A DNA stretch of 42,482 nucleotides from Candidatus Caribbeanibacter nitroreducens. Lineage in GTDB: Bacteria; Gemmatimonadota; Gemmatimonadetes; Palauibacterales; Palauibacteraceae. Below, one piece after another: positions 7,787-18,416 of the stretch. A program made the position numbers and the translations under genes. Position 1 is the first letter of the stretch; each line of letters opens with the position of its first letter. The notes under the pieces were generated by a model that saw nothing but the letters and a program-made list of their open reading frames with translations, did no database searches and was not told where the DNA came from. The stretch lies in assembly GCA_947581645.1 (NCBI GenBank), contig CANPVF010000029.1:1-42482 (forward strand), written 5' to 3'.

Positions 7787-10174
7787 ATGACGAAGTACAC
7801 CGATGCATCGGACGACGGGATCGCTGGAGACACACGAGACACCGGGGGCCGCATGCTCGGGGTCGTCGGTCGGGCGCTCATGGCAGTGGCCGCCGCGATC
7901 CTGGTGGCCGGCGTCGGCTCCGCCGCGGCCCAGCAGGCCGTCGTCACCGGCCAGGTGGTGGCCGGCGATTCCGGGGAGCCGATTCCCGGCGCCACGCTGC
8001 GCGTGGAGGACGCGGAGCTGGGAGCCGTGGCCCGGGAGGAGGGGAGGTTCCGGATCGGAGCCGTGCCGGCCGGGGAGTACCGGGTGACGGCCTCGGCGGT
8101 GGGCTACCGGACCGCCTCGCGGGACGTCGACGTGGAGAGGGGATCCCGCGTCGAGCTCCGGTTCGAGCTGGAGCCACGCCCGGTGGAGATGCAGGGCATC
8201 CAGGTCTCGGTGCTCCGCCCGGATCTGGAGCCGCAGGCCCGGCTCGAGGCCGAGCAGATCCAGCTCGAGAACCCGAAGGACTCCGGCGAGCTGCTCCGGA
8301 GCCTCCCCGGCGTGAGCGGCGTGCGACGCGGCCCGCTGGGCGTCGACCCCTCCGTCCGCGGTCTGCGCGAGACCGAGGTGGGCACCTATCTGGACGGAAC
8401 GAGGATGTTCCCCGCCGGCCCGGCCCGGATGGACTCCCCCCTCACCCACCTGGACCCGAGCGCCATCAGCGACATCGAGGTGGTGAAGGGGCCGTACGCC
8501 CTGACGCTGGGAGCGGGCAACCTGAGCGCCGTCCGGGTCACCACCCGGAACCTGCCCTCGCGGGGAAGCGAGGGCCTCCGCGGTCAGGTCTCCTCCGGCT
8601 ACGACGCCAACCTGAACGCCGCCGAGACCACGGGTCACCTGTCGGGTCGCAGGGGATCCGTCTCCTACTGGGCGCTCGGCGCCTGGCGGCAGGGCAACGA
8701 CTACGAGTCCGGCGACGGCACCGTGATCCCCGGCGACTACGAGTCCGCCGAGGGCCGCGGCAAGATCGGGGTGGACGTGAGCGAGAACTCGAAGGTGGTC
8801 CTGGGCGGCGGCTACCAGGACCAGGGGGCCATCGACTACCCGGGACGGCTGCTGAACGCCGAGCTCTTCCACACGCTGAACCTCAACGGCCGCTGGGAGC
8901 TGGACCGGAGCGAGGGCGCCCTCCGCCACCTGGAGGTCATGGGCTACGTGAACGACGTGGAGCACGCCATGAACAACGAGGGCAAGCCCACCTCCCGGCC
9001 CATGGAGGGGCGGATGCCCCCCTTCGCCCTGGACGTCCGGGTGGACGCCGGGGTGAACGTCTGGGGCGGCCGCCTCAACTCGAAGTGGGCCGCCGGCGAC
9101 GCCTGGAGGTTCGAGACCGGCGGCGACGTCTACAGCGCCACGCGCAACGCCGTTCGCACGATCCGACGGGACAGCGACGACACCCTCCTCTTCGAGGATC
9201 TGATGTGGCCCGACGCCACGATCACCGACGCCGGCGGCTACGGACGCATCACCCGGCGGTTCGGCGACGACGTCCGCCTGTCGGGGACGGCGCGCCTGGA
9301 CCGGGTGCGCGCGGAGGCGGACACGGCCAGTGCCTTCTTCCGCCAGAACGCCACGGGCTCGCTGGAGCAGGACGAGACCAACGTGAGCGGGGCCCTGACC
9401 CTGGGGTACGACCTCGGCCGCCACTGGACGGTGAGCCTGGGGGCGGGATCCGCGGTGCGCACGGCCGACGCCACCGAGCGCTACTCCGACAGGATCCCGG
9501 CGACCAAGGCCCAGACCAGCGCCGAGTTCATGGGGAATCCCGACCTGGCCCCGGAGCGCAGCAACCAGGCCGACCTGTGGCTCGAGGCCAGCTACCCGCG
9601 GCTGGCCCTGCAGCTCAACGTCTTCGCGCGGCACATGGACGACTACATCACCATCGAGGCGACGGATCTGCCGAAGCGGCTGCCCCTGAGCCCGGAGACC
9701 GTGTTCCGCTACGTGAACGGCGAGGCGGAGTTCTGGGGCTTCGAGGCGTCGGCCGACGTGGGGGTCACCGAGAGCCTCACGCTGAGCGCCTCCACGAACT
9801 ACCTGCGGGGCCGGAATCTGACCCGTGACCGGCCGGTCATCGGGCTCGCCCCGATGCGCGGCAGCCTGGGGGCCCGGTTCGAGCCCCGGCAGGGTCGCTT
9901 CTTCGTGCAGGCCGGCGTGACGGGCGTCGCCGACCAGGAGCGCGTCGCCCGGGAGCTGGGAGAGGGGGTCACCGACGGATACGTCACCGCCGACCTCAAG
10001 GGCGGTGTCCGGGTGTACAGGGGCCTGCGCCTGCGGCTCGGCGTGGAGAACCTGGCGGACGAGCAGTACGTGAATCACCTGAACGCGAAGAACCCCTTCA
10101 CGGGGACCCAGATCCCGGAGCCGGGCCGCGTCTTCTTCGCGGACCTCAGCTGGGCGTTCGGGCCCATCCGATGA
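7787..10174 (+). CDS. TonB-dependent receptor, OprC/NosA-like (putative copper receptor)
   Basis: Outer-membrane receptor of 795 residues. ATG 7787 follows GGAGGGAAGG (7771-7780), so the longer open frame upstream is not used. After a long N-terminus comes a signal peptide (LMAVAAAILVAGVGSAAAQ), a carboxypeptidase-regulatory-like domain (VVTGQVVAGDSGEPIPGA), a plug with LLRSLPGVSGVRRGP and IEVVKGPYALTLGAG, and the barrel. The stretch LDGTRMFPAGPARMDSP resembles the plug loop of OprC-type copper receptors, where a CxxxM pair binds copper. Here the Met is kept (M215) but the Cys position is Gly (G211). Copper is the best substrate guess from that motif and from the neighbours SCO and CtaG; another transition metal or a chelate cannot be excluded. 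Confidence 0.8.
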   Translation: MTKYTDASDDGIAGDTRDTGGRMLGVVGRALMAVAAAILVAGVGSAAAQQAVVTGQVVAGDSGEPIPGATLRVEDAELGAVAREEGRFRIGAVPAGEYRVTASAVGYRTASRDVDVERGSRVELRFELEPRPVEMQGIQVSVLRPDLEPQARLEAEQIQLENPKDSGELLRSLPGVSGVRRGPLGVDPSVRGLRETEVGTYLDGTRMFPAGPARMDSPLTHLDPSAISDIEVVKGPYALTLGAGNLSAVRVTTRNLPSRGSEGLRGQVSSGYDANLNAAETTGHLSGRRGSVSYWALGAWRQGNDYESGDGTVIPGDYESAEGRGKIGVDVSENSKVVLGGGYQDQGAIDYPGRLLNAELFHTLNLNGRWELDRSEGALRHLEVMGYVNDVEHAMNNEGKPTSRPMEGRMPPFALDVRVDAGVNVWGGRLNSKWAAGDAWRFETGGDVYSATRNAVRTIRRDSDDTLLFEDLMWPDATITDAGGYGRITRRFGDDVRLSGTARLDRVRAEADTASAFFRQNATGSLEQDETNVSGALTLGYDLGRHWTVSLGAGSAVRTADATERYSDRIPATKAQTSAEFMGNPDLAPERSNQADLWLEASYPRLALQLNVFARHMDDYITIEATDLPKRLPLSPETVFRYVNGEAEFWGFEASADVGVTESLTLSASTNYLRGRNLTRDRPVIGLAPMRGSLGARFEPRQGRFFVQAGVTGVADQERVARELGEGVTDGYVTADLKGGVRVYRGLRLRLGVENLADEQYVNHLNAKNPFTGTQIPEPGRVFFADLSWAFGPIR

Positions 10175-10198
10175 CGGCAGGCGACACCCTGGCGGGGT

Positions 10199-10214
10199 CT
10201 CCCGTGTACGGGAG
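10199..10214. repeat. Palindrome between receptor and SCO gene
   Basis: CTCCCGT (10199-10205) and ACGGGAG (10208-10214) form a near-continuous palindrome, with stem CTCCCG and loop TGTA in RNA. It lies in the 82-base gap before the SCO start. It could be a processing hairpin or an operator; nothing decides. Confidence 0.4.
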
Positions 10215-10256
10215 GCCGCCGGACGTCCGAACCACCAGACCCCCGGGGCATCCACG

Positions 10257-11006
10257 ATGAGAGCATCCGACGAGAGTCCGATCGCCATCCGGCGCGGCGC
10301 GGGCGTGCGGTCGGTCCTTCCCCTGCTGGCGGCGGCGCTGCTGGCGTCCGGCGTGGCGGCCTGCGGCGACGACGGCGGTCGGGGCCGGCCCTCGGCCTCG
10401 CTGGACAGCGGGCTCCACGGAGCCGTGCTCCCGGAAGCCAGGCTCAAGGGAGACTTCACCCTGACGGCCACCGACGGCGAGCCCTACGACTTCCGCCGGG
10501 AGACGGAGGGGGAGGTGGCGCTCCTCTTCTTCGGATACACCCACTGCCCCAACGCCTGCCCGGTGCAGATGGCCACCCTGGGCGCGGCGTACGAGAAGCT
10601 CCCCATGGAGCTGCAGCAGCGGGTCGAGGTGGTCTTCGTCTCCACCGACCCCGCCCGCGACACCCTTCCCCGGCTCCGGAGCTGGCTGGACAACTTCAGC
10701 GAATCCTTCGTCGGGCTCCGGGGGAGCCGCGACCAGGTGAACCGGATCATGCAGGGCTACGGCCTCCCCCCGGCGCAGATCGACACCACGGCCTCGGGTC
10801 CCGGGGAGCCCGGGGACGGATACACGGTGGGGCACGCCGCCCACGTGCTGGTCTTCACTCCCGACGGCCGGCTCCGGCTCATGTATCCCACCGGGACGCG
10901 GCAGAGGGCGTGGGTCGAGGACCTCCGGGCGCTGGCCCGCGAGGGCACGGCCGCCGTCACCGGGGCGGCGAACGCGCCGTCGGGCTCCGCTCCGGGAGGA
11001 GGCTGA
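10257..11006 (+). CDS. sco1: SCO1/SenC/PrrC family copper chaperone lipoprotein
   Basis: A 249-residue membrane-anchored thioredoxin-fold protein that delivers copper to, or reduces cysteines in, the CuA site of cytochrome c oxidase. The N-terminus has a hydrophobic signal ending in a lipobox (LLASGVAAC, lipid-bearing C36). The copper motif is C97-PNA-C101 within FFGYTHCPNACP, and the third ligand is H193 (YTVGH, where most relatives have DH). FVSTDPARDT is the usual SCO signature. A Gly/Ala-rich tail follows. Its stop is three bases before the ctaG GTG, so the two are co-translated. The SD before ATG 10257 is weak. Confidence 0.93.
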   Translation: MRASDESPIAIRRGAGVRSVLPLLAAALLASGVAACGDDGGRGRPSASLDSGLHGAVLPEARLKGDFTLTATDGEPYDFRRETEGEVALLFFGYTHCPNACPVQMATLGAAYEKLPMELQQRVEVVFVSTDPARDTLPRLRSWLDNFSESFVGLRGSRDQVNRIMQGYGLPPAQIDTTASGPGEPGDGYTVGHAAHVLVFTPDGRLRLMYPTGTRQRAWVEDLRALAREGTAAVTGAANAPSGSAPGGG

Positions 11007-11009
11007 GCC

Positions 11010-11840
11010 GTGCAGTGGTGGTGCTCGGCCCAGTCGGGCTACTGGAGCTGGGCCTGGCAGCCCTACGTGGGCGTCTGGCTCCTGGTGGGCGGCCTGGCCC
11101 TGGCCTACTGGCTCCTGTGGCGCGGTTCGGAGCCGGGCGAGCGGGACGGCGGGGAGCCCGGCTCCTTCGCCCTGGGGCTCCTCCTGCTCTGGGCGGCGCT
11201 GGACTGGCCGCTGGCGGCCCTCGGCGCCACCTACCTGGCCACCGCCCACATGGTGCAGTACACGCTGATCTCCATGGCGGCCGCGCCCCTGATGCTCCGG
11301 GGGCTCCCGGACGGAACCCTGCGACGGGCCCTGGACGCCGGGACCGCCGGCCGGATCCTGGAGGCGGCGACGCGGCCGATGGTGGCGTTCGTCCTCTTCA
11401 ACGTGGTGCTGGTGGGCACGCACTGGCCGGTGGTCCTGGACACGCTCATGGCCACGCAGGTCGGGTCCTTCGCCCTGGACGCCCTGTCGCTCGTCGCCGG
11501 CGCGCTCTTCTGGTGGCCCATCGTCTCGCCGGTCCCCGAGCGGCCCGGATTCCGTGAGGTCTGGAAGCTGGCCTACCTCTTCCTGAACACGATCCCCGGC
11601 ACCATCGTGGGCCTGATGCTGGTCTACGCCGAGTACCCGGCGTACGCCACCTACGAGCTGGCGCCGCCGGTCTTCGGGGTCTCGGCCCTGGCCGACCAGC
11701 AGGTGGCGGGTCTGGTCATGAAGTTCGGCGGGGGGCTCGTCCTGTGGTCCGTCATGGGCGTGATCTTCTTCCGCTGGTACCTGCGGGAGTCGGAGGAGGC
11801 GGGACCCGCCGTGCCCGCCGACGCCGGGGCCGGGAGCTGA
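11010..11840 (+). CDS. ctaG: Cytochrome c oxidase assembly factor CtaG (caa3 type)
   Basis: Integral inner-membrane protein of 276 residues from GTG 11010, with about seven hydrophobic segments. The family stretch LATAHMVQYTLISMAAAPL followed by LMLRGLPDG identifies the Caa3_CtaG family, required for assembly of the copper centres of aa3/caa3 oxidases. The N-terminus begins MQWWCSAQ with no signal peptide, as is common in the family. It follows the SCO gene after three bases, in what is probably one transcript with the upstream receptor. No oxidase structural genes are in the window, so this accessory block must act on an oxidase encoded elsewhere. Confidence 0.92.
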   Translation: MQWWCSAQSGYWSWAWQPYVGVWLLVGGLALAYWLLWRGSEPGERDGGEPGSFALGLLLLWAALDWPLAALGATYLATAHMVQYTLISMAAAPLMLRGLPDGTLRRALDAGTAGRILEAATRPMVAFVLFNVVLVGTHWPVVLDTLMATQVGSFALDALSLVAGALFWWPIVSPVPERPGFREVWKLAYLFLNTIPGTIVGLMLVYAEYPAYATYELAPPVFGVSALADQQVAGLVMKFGGGLVLWSVMGVIFFRWYLRESEEAGPAVPADAGAGS

Positions 11841-11854
11841 GACGAGAGGGAAAT

Positions 11855-11883
11855 CCCCCCGTGGGGAGCGGAATCCCGGGGGG
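11855..11883. terminator. Hairpin between convergent ctaG and Omp85-like genes
   Basis: CCCCCCG (11855-11861) pairs with CGGGGGG (11877-11883) across a 15-base loop. It fills the 43-base gap between the two stop codons and could serve both strands. No T-run is present. Confidence 0.4.
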
Positions 11884-14043
11884 TCAGAGGACCGGCCAGA
11901 ACTCCGGGTCGACGGAGACGTTGAGGCTCCACCGGCCGTTCCGGAGTCCCCGGTCCACGTTCACCCGGAGCAGGTCCCAGAAGAGCCCCACGCCGGCGCC
12001 CACCGAGGGCCGCACGCCGCCGCTCTCGCCGACGCCCAGGCGTCCGGCGGCACGCTCGCCCGCGCCGCCGATCCCGGTCCAGCCGGCGGAGGCGCGAGCC
12101 CGGGCCCGGATCCACGGGGGCGCCACGTCGACGGCGGCCCCGAGCTGGCCCAGCAGCACCCGGTCGCCTCCCCAGGGACGGAAGCGGTAGCCGGGCACCG
12201 TGCCCCGGCCGCCGAGCAGGAAGAGGCGCTGGGCGGGCACGTCGCCGCCGGCCGCGCCGGCGGCCAGGCGGAGGCTCCACGACACGGGCTGCTCCGCCGG
12301 TGGGGGACTCCGCCCCTCCACCCGCAGCAGGGCCCGGCTGTAGCCGAAGTCGCCGGCCTCCTCCGCGGCGCCCTCCCCCGAGAGCTCCGCCCGCCACCCG
12401 GCGCCCAGGAAGCGACCCAGGGGCGCCTCCACTCCGGCGCTGAGCCGGGCGGTCTCCCCCTCCCTTATCGGCCGTATCGGACGGGCGTCCGGCCCCGACT
12501 GGGGCCCGGGCACCGCCGCCGCGGCCACGTGCTCCTCCCAGGCGGCGGCGAGCCGCAGGCCGCCTCCACCGAGGGGAAAGCGCCAGGCCGCCTCGGCGCC
12601 CGAGCGGAACCAGGGATCGCGGAAGTCGCCGCTCCCGGCCAGGGCCGACAGGGAGCCCCCCACACCGGAGGAGGCGGCGAAGGGCCCGATGTCGGAGAGA
12701 CACCGGAGACACCCCTGCACGACCGGCCCGCTCCGGCCCTCGCTCCCCACCGCCACCCGGGCCTCCGGCCGTTCCGCACCGAACGGGTAGCCGGCCCAGG
12801 CCGAGGCCTCCCAGCCGGCACCCCGGTGCCGGACGCCGGCGCCGACCAGCACGCCCTCGCCGCGGCGGACCCGGAGGGCGTGCGACGCGTCGGGCAGGTA
12901 CAGCCTGGAGGGGGCGAGCCCGGACAGGGTGCGCCTCCCCACCAGCCGGCGGGCGCGCTCCCGCACCTCCCGGAGGTCCGCGTCCCCGGTGCCCGGCTGC
13001 CGGGTCCCTCCGGCCGGCCCCTGGAAGAGTCCGCGCTCCCAGCCCCCGTACCGGGCCAGGACGGAGTCGGGCCGGCTCACCAGCCGCTCCCCCGGCGAGA
13101 CCCGCACCGGGTCCCCGGGGTTGAGCTCGTAGTCGGTGACGCGGAAGCGGGTCCGGATCGTCCCGCCGGCGGGCACGTCCAGCCAGGTGGACTGCCGGTG
13201 GACCTCGGTGGTCTGCCGCACGGGGAGCCAGTACTCGCCGTCGATGAGGCCCGACTCCAGGTCCACGGAGACGTGCTGGAGCTGCGGGTCACGGTAGGAA
13301 GGGGGGGTGAAGGTCACCGACAGACGGGCCACGGCCGGCTCGTCTCCGTCCACGAACATCTCTCCGACCACCGCCGGGCGCGTCCGATCCCGGGGGCGGA
13401 CCTGAAGACGGTAGAGCCGGCGCCGCTCGCCGGCGAGCCGCACCTCCAGCGAGTCCGCCAGCCGGTACTCGTAGGCCGAGAGGGCCCCCGGCGCGGCCGG
13501 GTGCGGGACGTTCCTCACCTCCGTGCCGCGTCCCATGGAGATGGTGCTGTCGAAGTTCTCGAGCAGCACCCGCAGGTGGTCGGCGTGGTACTGGATCCGG
13601 GTGGGGAGCAGGCTCTCCGAGCGGCGCCCCACGATGGTCTGCCGCGAGTAACCGGGCCGCCTCCATGCGATCCGGAGCGCCACCTGGTCGGCGCGGACGA
13701 GCCGCGTGCCGCCCGGGGCTCCCAGGAGGGAGGCCGCCGGCCCCGGGTCGAAGAGGAAGTAGGTGTGGCCCTCGGCACGGGCCCGAAAGGAGTGGAGGGT
13801 GGTGTCGCCGTAGGGGTGCCGACGGCGCGCCTCCGCCACCGTCCGGACGATCTCCAGGGCACGGGGGGCGTTCCAGTCGCCGGGAGCCGGGGGCTCCGGA
13901 AGGGTGTCGGCCGTGGCCTGCAGCGGCGCCGACGCCCGCGTGCCGGACGGCTCGGCGCCGACGCCCGGTGCGCCGATCAGCGCCGCCAGCGTCGCGGTCA
14001 GGAGCGCGCGCACGGGAGGCGGCACCGGCGCCGGGGTGCTCAC
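11884..14043 (-). CDS. Omp85/BamA-like outer-membrane barrel protein with large N-terminal domain
   Basis: A 719-residue protein from a GTG start at 14043, with an N-terminal signal peptide (RALLTATLAALIGAPGVGA). The first half (about 50-370) is a soluble domain with many beta-type stretches that I do not recognise. The second half has the alternating pattern of a barrel and, near the C-terminus, GGRGTVPGYRFRPWGGD, which matches the (V)RGY/F loop of Omp85/D15 surface-antigen barrels. The end (NVSVDPEFWPVL) lacks a clean terminal Phe. It lies 19 bases after the histidine kinase stop, so the two are probably co-transcribed. A secretion or lipid-export role is possible; function is unknown. Confidence 0.7.
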   Translation of the reverse strand: MSTPAPVPPPVRALLTATLAALIGAPGVGAEPSGTRASAPLQATADTLPEPPAPGDWNAPRALEIVRTVAEARRRHPYGDTTLHSFRARAEGHTYFLFDPGPAASLLGAPGGTRLVRADQVALRIAWRRPGYSRQTIVGRRSESLLPTRIQYHADHLRVLLENFDSTISMGRGTEVRNVPHPAAPGALSAYEYRLADSLEVRLAGERRRLYRLQVRPRDRTRPAVVGEMFVDGDEPAVARLSVTFTPPSYRDPQLQHVSVDLESGLIDGEYWLPVRQTTEVHRQSTWLDVPAGGTIRTRFRVTDYELNPGDPVRVSPGERLVSRPDSVLARYGGWERGLFQGPAGGTRQPGTGDADLREVRERARRLVGRRTLSGLAPSRLYLPDASHALRVRRGEGVLVGAGVRHRGAGWEASAWAGYPFGAERPEARVAVGSEGRSGPVVQGCLRCLSDIGPFAASSGVGGSLSALAGSGDFRDPWFRSGAEAAWRFPLGGGGLRLAAAWEEHVAAAAVPGPQSGPDARPIRPIREGETARLSAGVEAPLGRFLGAGWRAELSGEGAAEEAGDFGYSRALLRVEGRSPPPAEQPVSWSLRLAAGAAGGDVPAQRLFLLGGRGTVPGYRFRPWGGDRVLLGQLGAAVDVAPPWIRARARASAGWTGIGGAGERAAGRLGVGESGGVRPSVGAGVGLFWDLLRVNVDRGLRNGRWSLNVSVDPEFWPVL

Positions 14044-14062
14044 GGGCGGGTCCGGTTCGCGG

Positions 14063-15424
14063 TCAGCCGGCCTCCGGCAGGTAGAGCCGGAAGACGGACC
14101 CCTCGGAGGAGGCGCGGTGGACCAGCAGGTCGCCGCCCTGCAGCTGGGCCAGGCGGCGCGCGATGGCCAGCCCCAGGCCCGTGCCGCCGGCGGTCCGGCT
14201 CAGCACGTCCGTCGCCTGCTCGAAGGGCTCGAACACCCGGTCCACGTCCTGGAGAGCCAGCCCCGCACCGGTGTCGCTCACGTCGAACCCGACGTAGCCG
14301 TGCTCCGCCCGCCCGGCCCCGTAGGCCCCCGGCGGCTCCGCGCGCTGGACCGTGACGCCGATCGTGCCGCCGTCGCTGTACTTGACCGCGTTGGAGAGCA
14401 GCTTGAGCAGGATCTGGCGGGTACGGGCGAAGTCGGCCTCCACCTCCAGCTCCTCCGGCACGGACACGGCCAGCTCCAGCTCGGTGTCCTCGGCCACCGC
14501 CGCGGAGATCGTCTCCACCGCTTCCTCCACCAGGTCGGCGGGCCGGAACCGCTGGATCTCCAGGTCGGGGTCGCCGTTCTCCAGCTTCGCGAAGTCGATC
14601 ATGTCGTTGATGAGCGACAGCAGACCCCGGCCCGCCTCCAGGGAGCGGGACACGCAGCCCATCTGCTCGTCGGTGAGGGGCCCGCGCAGCTCGGCCTCGA
14701 GCAGGGAGAGCTGGCTGAGGATCACGTTGAGCGGCGTCCGGAGCTCGTGGCTGACCAGCGCCAGCACCCGGGACTTGGTCTCCAGCTCGGAGCGAAGGAA
14801 GCGGTTCGCCTGTTCCACGGTGCGGACGCGGCTCAGCGGGGTGACGAACCACACGTAGCGCCGCTGGTCCGGCGACAGCGAGACGCTCACCCCGCGGAGG
14901 AGCACCGATCGCTCCTCGCCCTCCCGGTCCACGAGCTCCGCCTCCATGCGGGCGCTGCTCACGGTGGACAGCATGGTCCGGAGCTCCGCGAAGCTCGGGA
15001 GCTCCATGAGGCCCAGGGCGCGGTCCGCCGGCTCTCCCACGAGCCCGGCGGGCTCCGAGCCGGCGGCGGCGGCGAGCCCCCGGCTGATGAAGCGGATCGT
15101 TCCGGCATCGTCGGCGATCAGGGCGTCGTCCCGGGTACCCTCCAGGAGGGCCCGGCACAGCGCGGCCTCCTCCGGCTCCTCCAGGCCCGGCGGACAGCGC
15201 GGGGGCGACCCGCCGCCCCCGTCGGTCGAGGTCGGTGCGTCCACCTCCCACCCGTGCTCCTGGGCCCGCGCGAGCAGGCGCTCCCGCTCCTCCTCGTCCG
15301 AGGGGCGGATCACGACGGGGGCGGGCTCGGGGCTCGAACCGGTGTCTGGGGTCAACGGGAAGCGGGTGGATGCGAGGAGATGGGCCGGCGGGGCCGAACG
15401 CCTGTCGGGACCCAATGGTGGCAA
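14063..15424 (-). CDS. Soluble PAS-containing histidine kinase
   Basis: A sensor kinase of up to 453 residues without membrane segments, so it senses a cytoplasmic signal. About 90-210 form a PAS-like domain, 225-290 the HisKA dimerisation domain with the phospho-accepting His in ALVSHELRTPLN, and 330-450 the HATPase domain with N-box LLKLLSNAVKYS, G1 DTGAGL, F-box EPFEQ and G2 GGTGLGLAIARR. All catalytic boxes are present. The start is unsure: TTG 15424 gives the longest form, but the first 50 residues are Pro-rich and no good SD is seen; GTG codons further in are alternatives. No response regulator is adjacent. Neighbours are a RemA-like protein upstream and an Omp85-like protein downstream on the same strand. 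Confidence 0.9.
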   Translation of the reverse strand: MPPLGPDRRSAPPAHLLASTRFPLTPDTGSSPEPAPVVIRPSDEEERERLLARAQEHGWEVDAPTSTDGGGGSPPRCPPGLEEPEEAALCRALLEGTRDDALIADDAGTIRFISRGLAAAAGSEPAGLVGEPADRALGLMELPSFAELRTMLSTVSSARMEAELVDREGEERSVLLRGVSVSLSPDQRRYVWFVTPLSRVRTVEQANRFLRSELETKSRVLALVSHELRTPLNVILSQLSLLEAELRGPLTDEQMGCVSRSLEAGRGLLSLINDMIDFAKLENGDPDLEIQRFRPADLVEEAVETISAAVAEDTELELAVSVPEELEVEADFARTRQILLKLLSNAVKYSDGGTIGVTVQRAEPPGAYGAGRAEHGYVGFDVSDTGAGLALQDVDRVFEPFEQATDVLSRTAGGTGLGLAIARRLAQLQGGDLLVHRASSEGSVFRLYLPEAG

Positions 15425-15463
15425 GAGGCGGGCCAGACCCGGCCCGGGCAGGGGCGCCCGGCC

Positions 15464-15485
15464 GTCAGACGCCGGTCAGACGCCG
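15464..15485. repeat. 11-bp tandem duplication across a stop codon
   Basis: GTCAGACGCCG occurs twice in direct tandem (15464-15474 and 15475-15485). The second copy contains the stop codon of the RemA-like gene, so the duplication lies at its 3' end and leaves the protein end unchanged. Confidence 0.7.
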
Positions 15486-15892
15486 GGGAAGAGGTCCTCC
15501 TGGGAGTCGTCGGTGGCCTCGCCGGGCGCCCCCTCGCGGTCGCCGGTCACCGACTCCAGCCGCCGGATCCAGTGCTCCAGGTCGAGCCCGCCCTCGCTGC
15601 GCAGCATCCGGCGCAGGACCGGGGAGAGTCCCCGCAGGCGCTCCAGGAGGTCGGAGGCCGCCTCGCGCGCTTCCAGGGCACGGGAGCTCTGCTCGACCTC
15701 GGACTGCATGTCCTCCAGGATCGCCTCCTCCGTGCGGGAGGCGACGATCGGCTCCGCCTGCCCCTCCACGAAGACCTTCGTCCGGCGGCCGGGTCCGCGG
15801 TCCTCCTCGACGGGGACGAGCCCCGTGATGCCGTCGGCCCGCCAGTACTTCCCGTATCCGAGGTGGACCATGCGTCCGGACCTGATCTCCAC
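15476..15892 (-). CDS. RemA/RemB-like (DUF370) small protein with C-terminal extension
   Basis: A 138-residue protein from GTG 15892 (GGAGGT nine bases upstream). Residues 8-62 (MVHLGYGKYWRADGITGLV, GPGRRTKVFVEG, then PIVASRTEEAIL) resemble the RemA/RemB (YlzA/YaaB) fold: an opening (I/V)xxG.G strand, a central I.G(I/L)V, a GRRT stretch and a final S/T-rich strand. RemA is a DNA-binding activator of biofilm genes in Bacillus. This similarity is from memory and partial: some 20 residues of the RemA middle are missing, so RemB may be the closer match. The last 75 residues are acidic and helical and have no counterpart in RemA. It is divergent from the malic enzyme gene and upstream of the histidine kinase. 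Confidence 0.5.
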   Translation of the reverse strand: MEIRSGRMVHLGYGKYWRADGITGLVPVEEDRGPGRRTKVFVEGQAEPIVASRTEEAILEDMQSEVEQSSRALEAREAASDLLERLRGLSPVLRRMLRSEGGLDLEHWIRRLESVTGDREGAPGEATDDSQEDLFPGV

Positions 15893-15953
15893 GGGAACGA
15901 CACCTCCGGTGGGAGCGGGCTCTTCGGCGACCTGTCCGCGGTGAGCGACGCCG

Positions 15954-15968
15954 GTGAATGTGGTTCAC
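15954..15968. promoter_or_regulatory. Dyad GTGAA-N5-TTCAC in the divergent promoter region
   Basis: GTGAA (15954-15958) and TTCAC (15964-15968) are perfect arms about the centre TGTGG, between the divergent RemA-like and malic enzyme genes. It looks like a CRP/FNR-type half-site pair but with one base too many between the GTGA and TCAC cores. Confidence 0.3.
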
Positions 15969-16004
15969 GCTGTCGAGGGGTGTCAAGAACGGCCCCGCTT
16001 CGCC

Positions 16005-16010
16005 TATCAT
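16005..16010 (+). promoter_or_regulatory. Possible -10 box for the malic enzyme gene
   Basis: TATCAT at 16005-16010 is the best -10-like hexamer in the gap; the -35 position (GTCAAG, 15982-15987) is poor, which would suit a promoter needing an activator. About 115 bases remain to the start codon at 16125. Confidence 0.3.
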
Positions 16011-16124
16011 TGCAGTTCGCTCCGGGCTCGCCCGGGGAGAACGCGGCCGGCAGGCCGGGGTTCGCGCCGCAGCAGCGCCCGGCGCGCGGCCGCCGCACTC
16101 GAAGCAGAGCGGACGGGAAGATCC

Positions 16125-18416
<2,292 letters not shown>

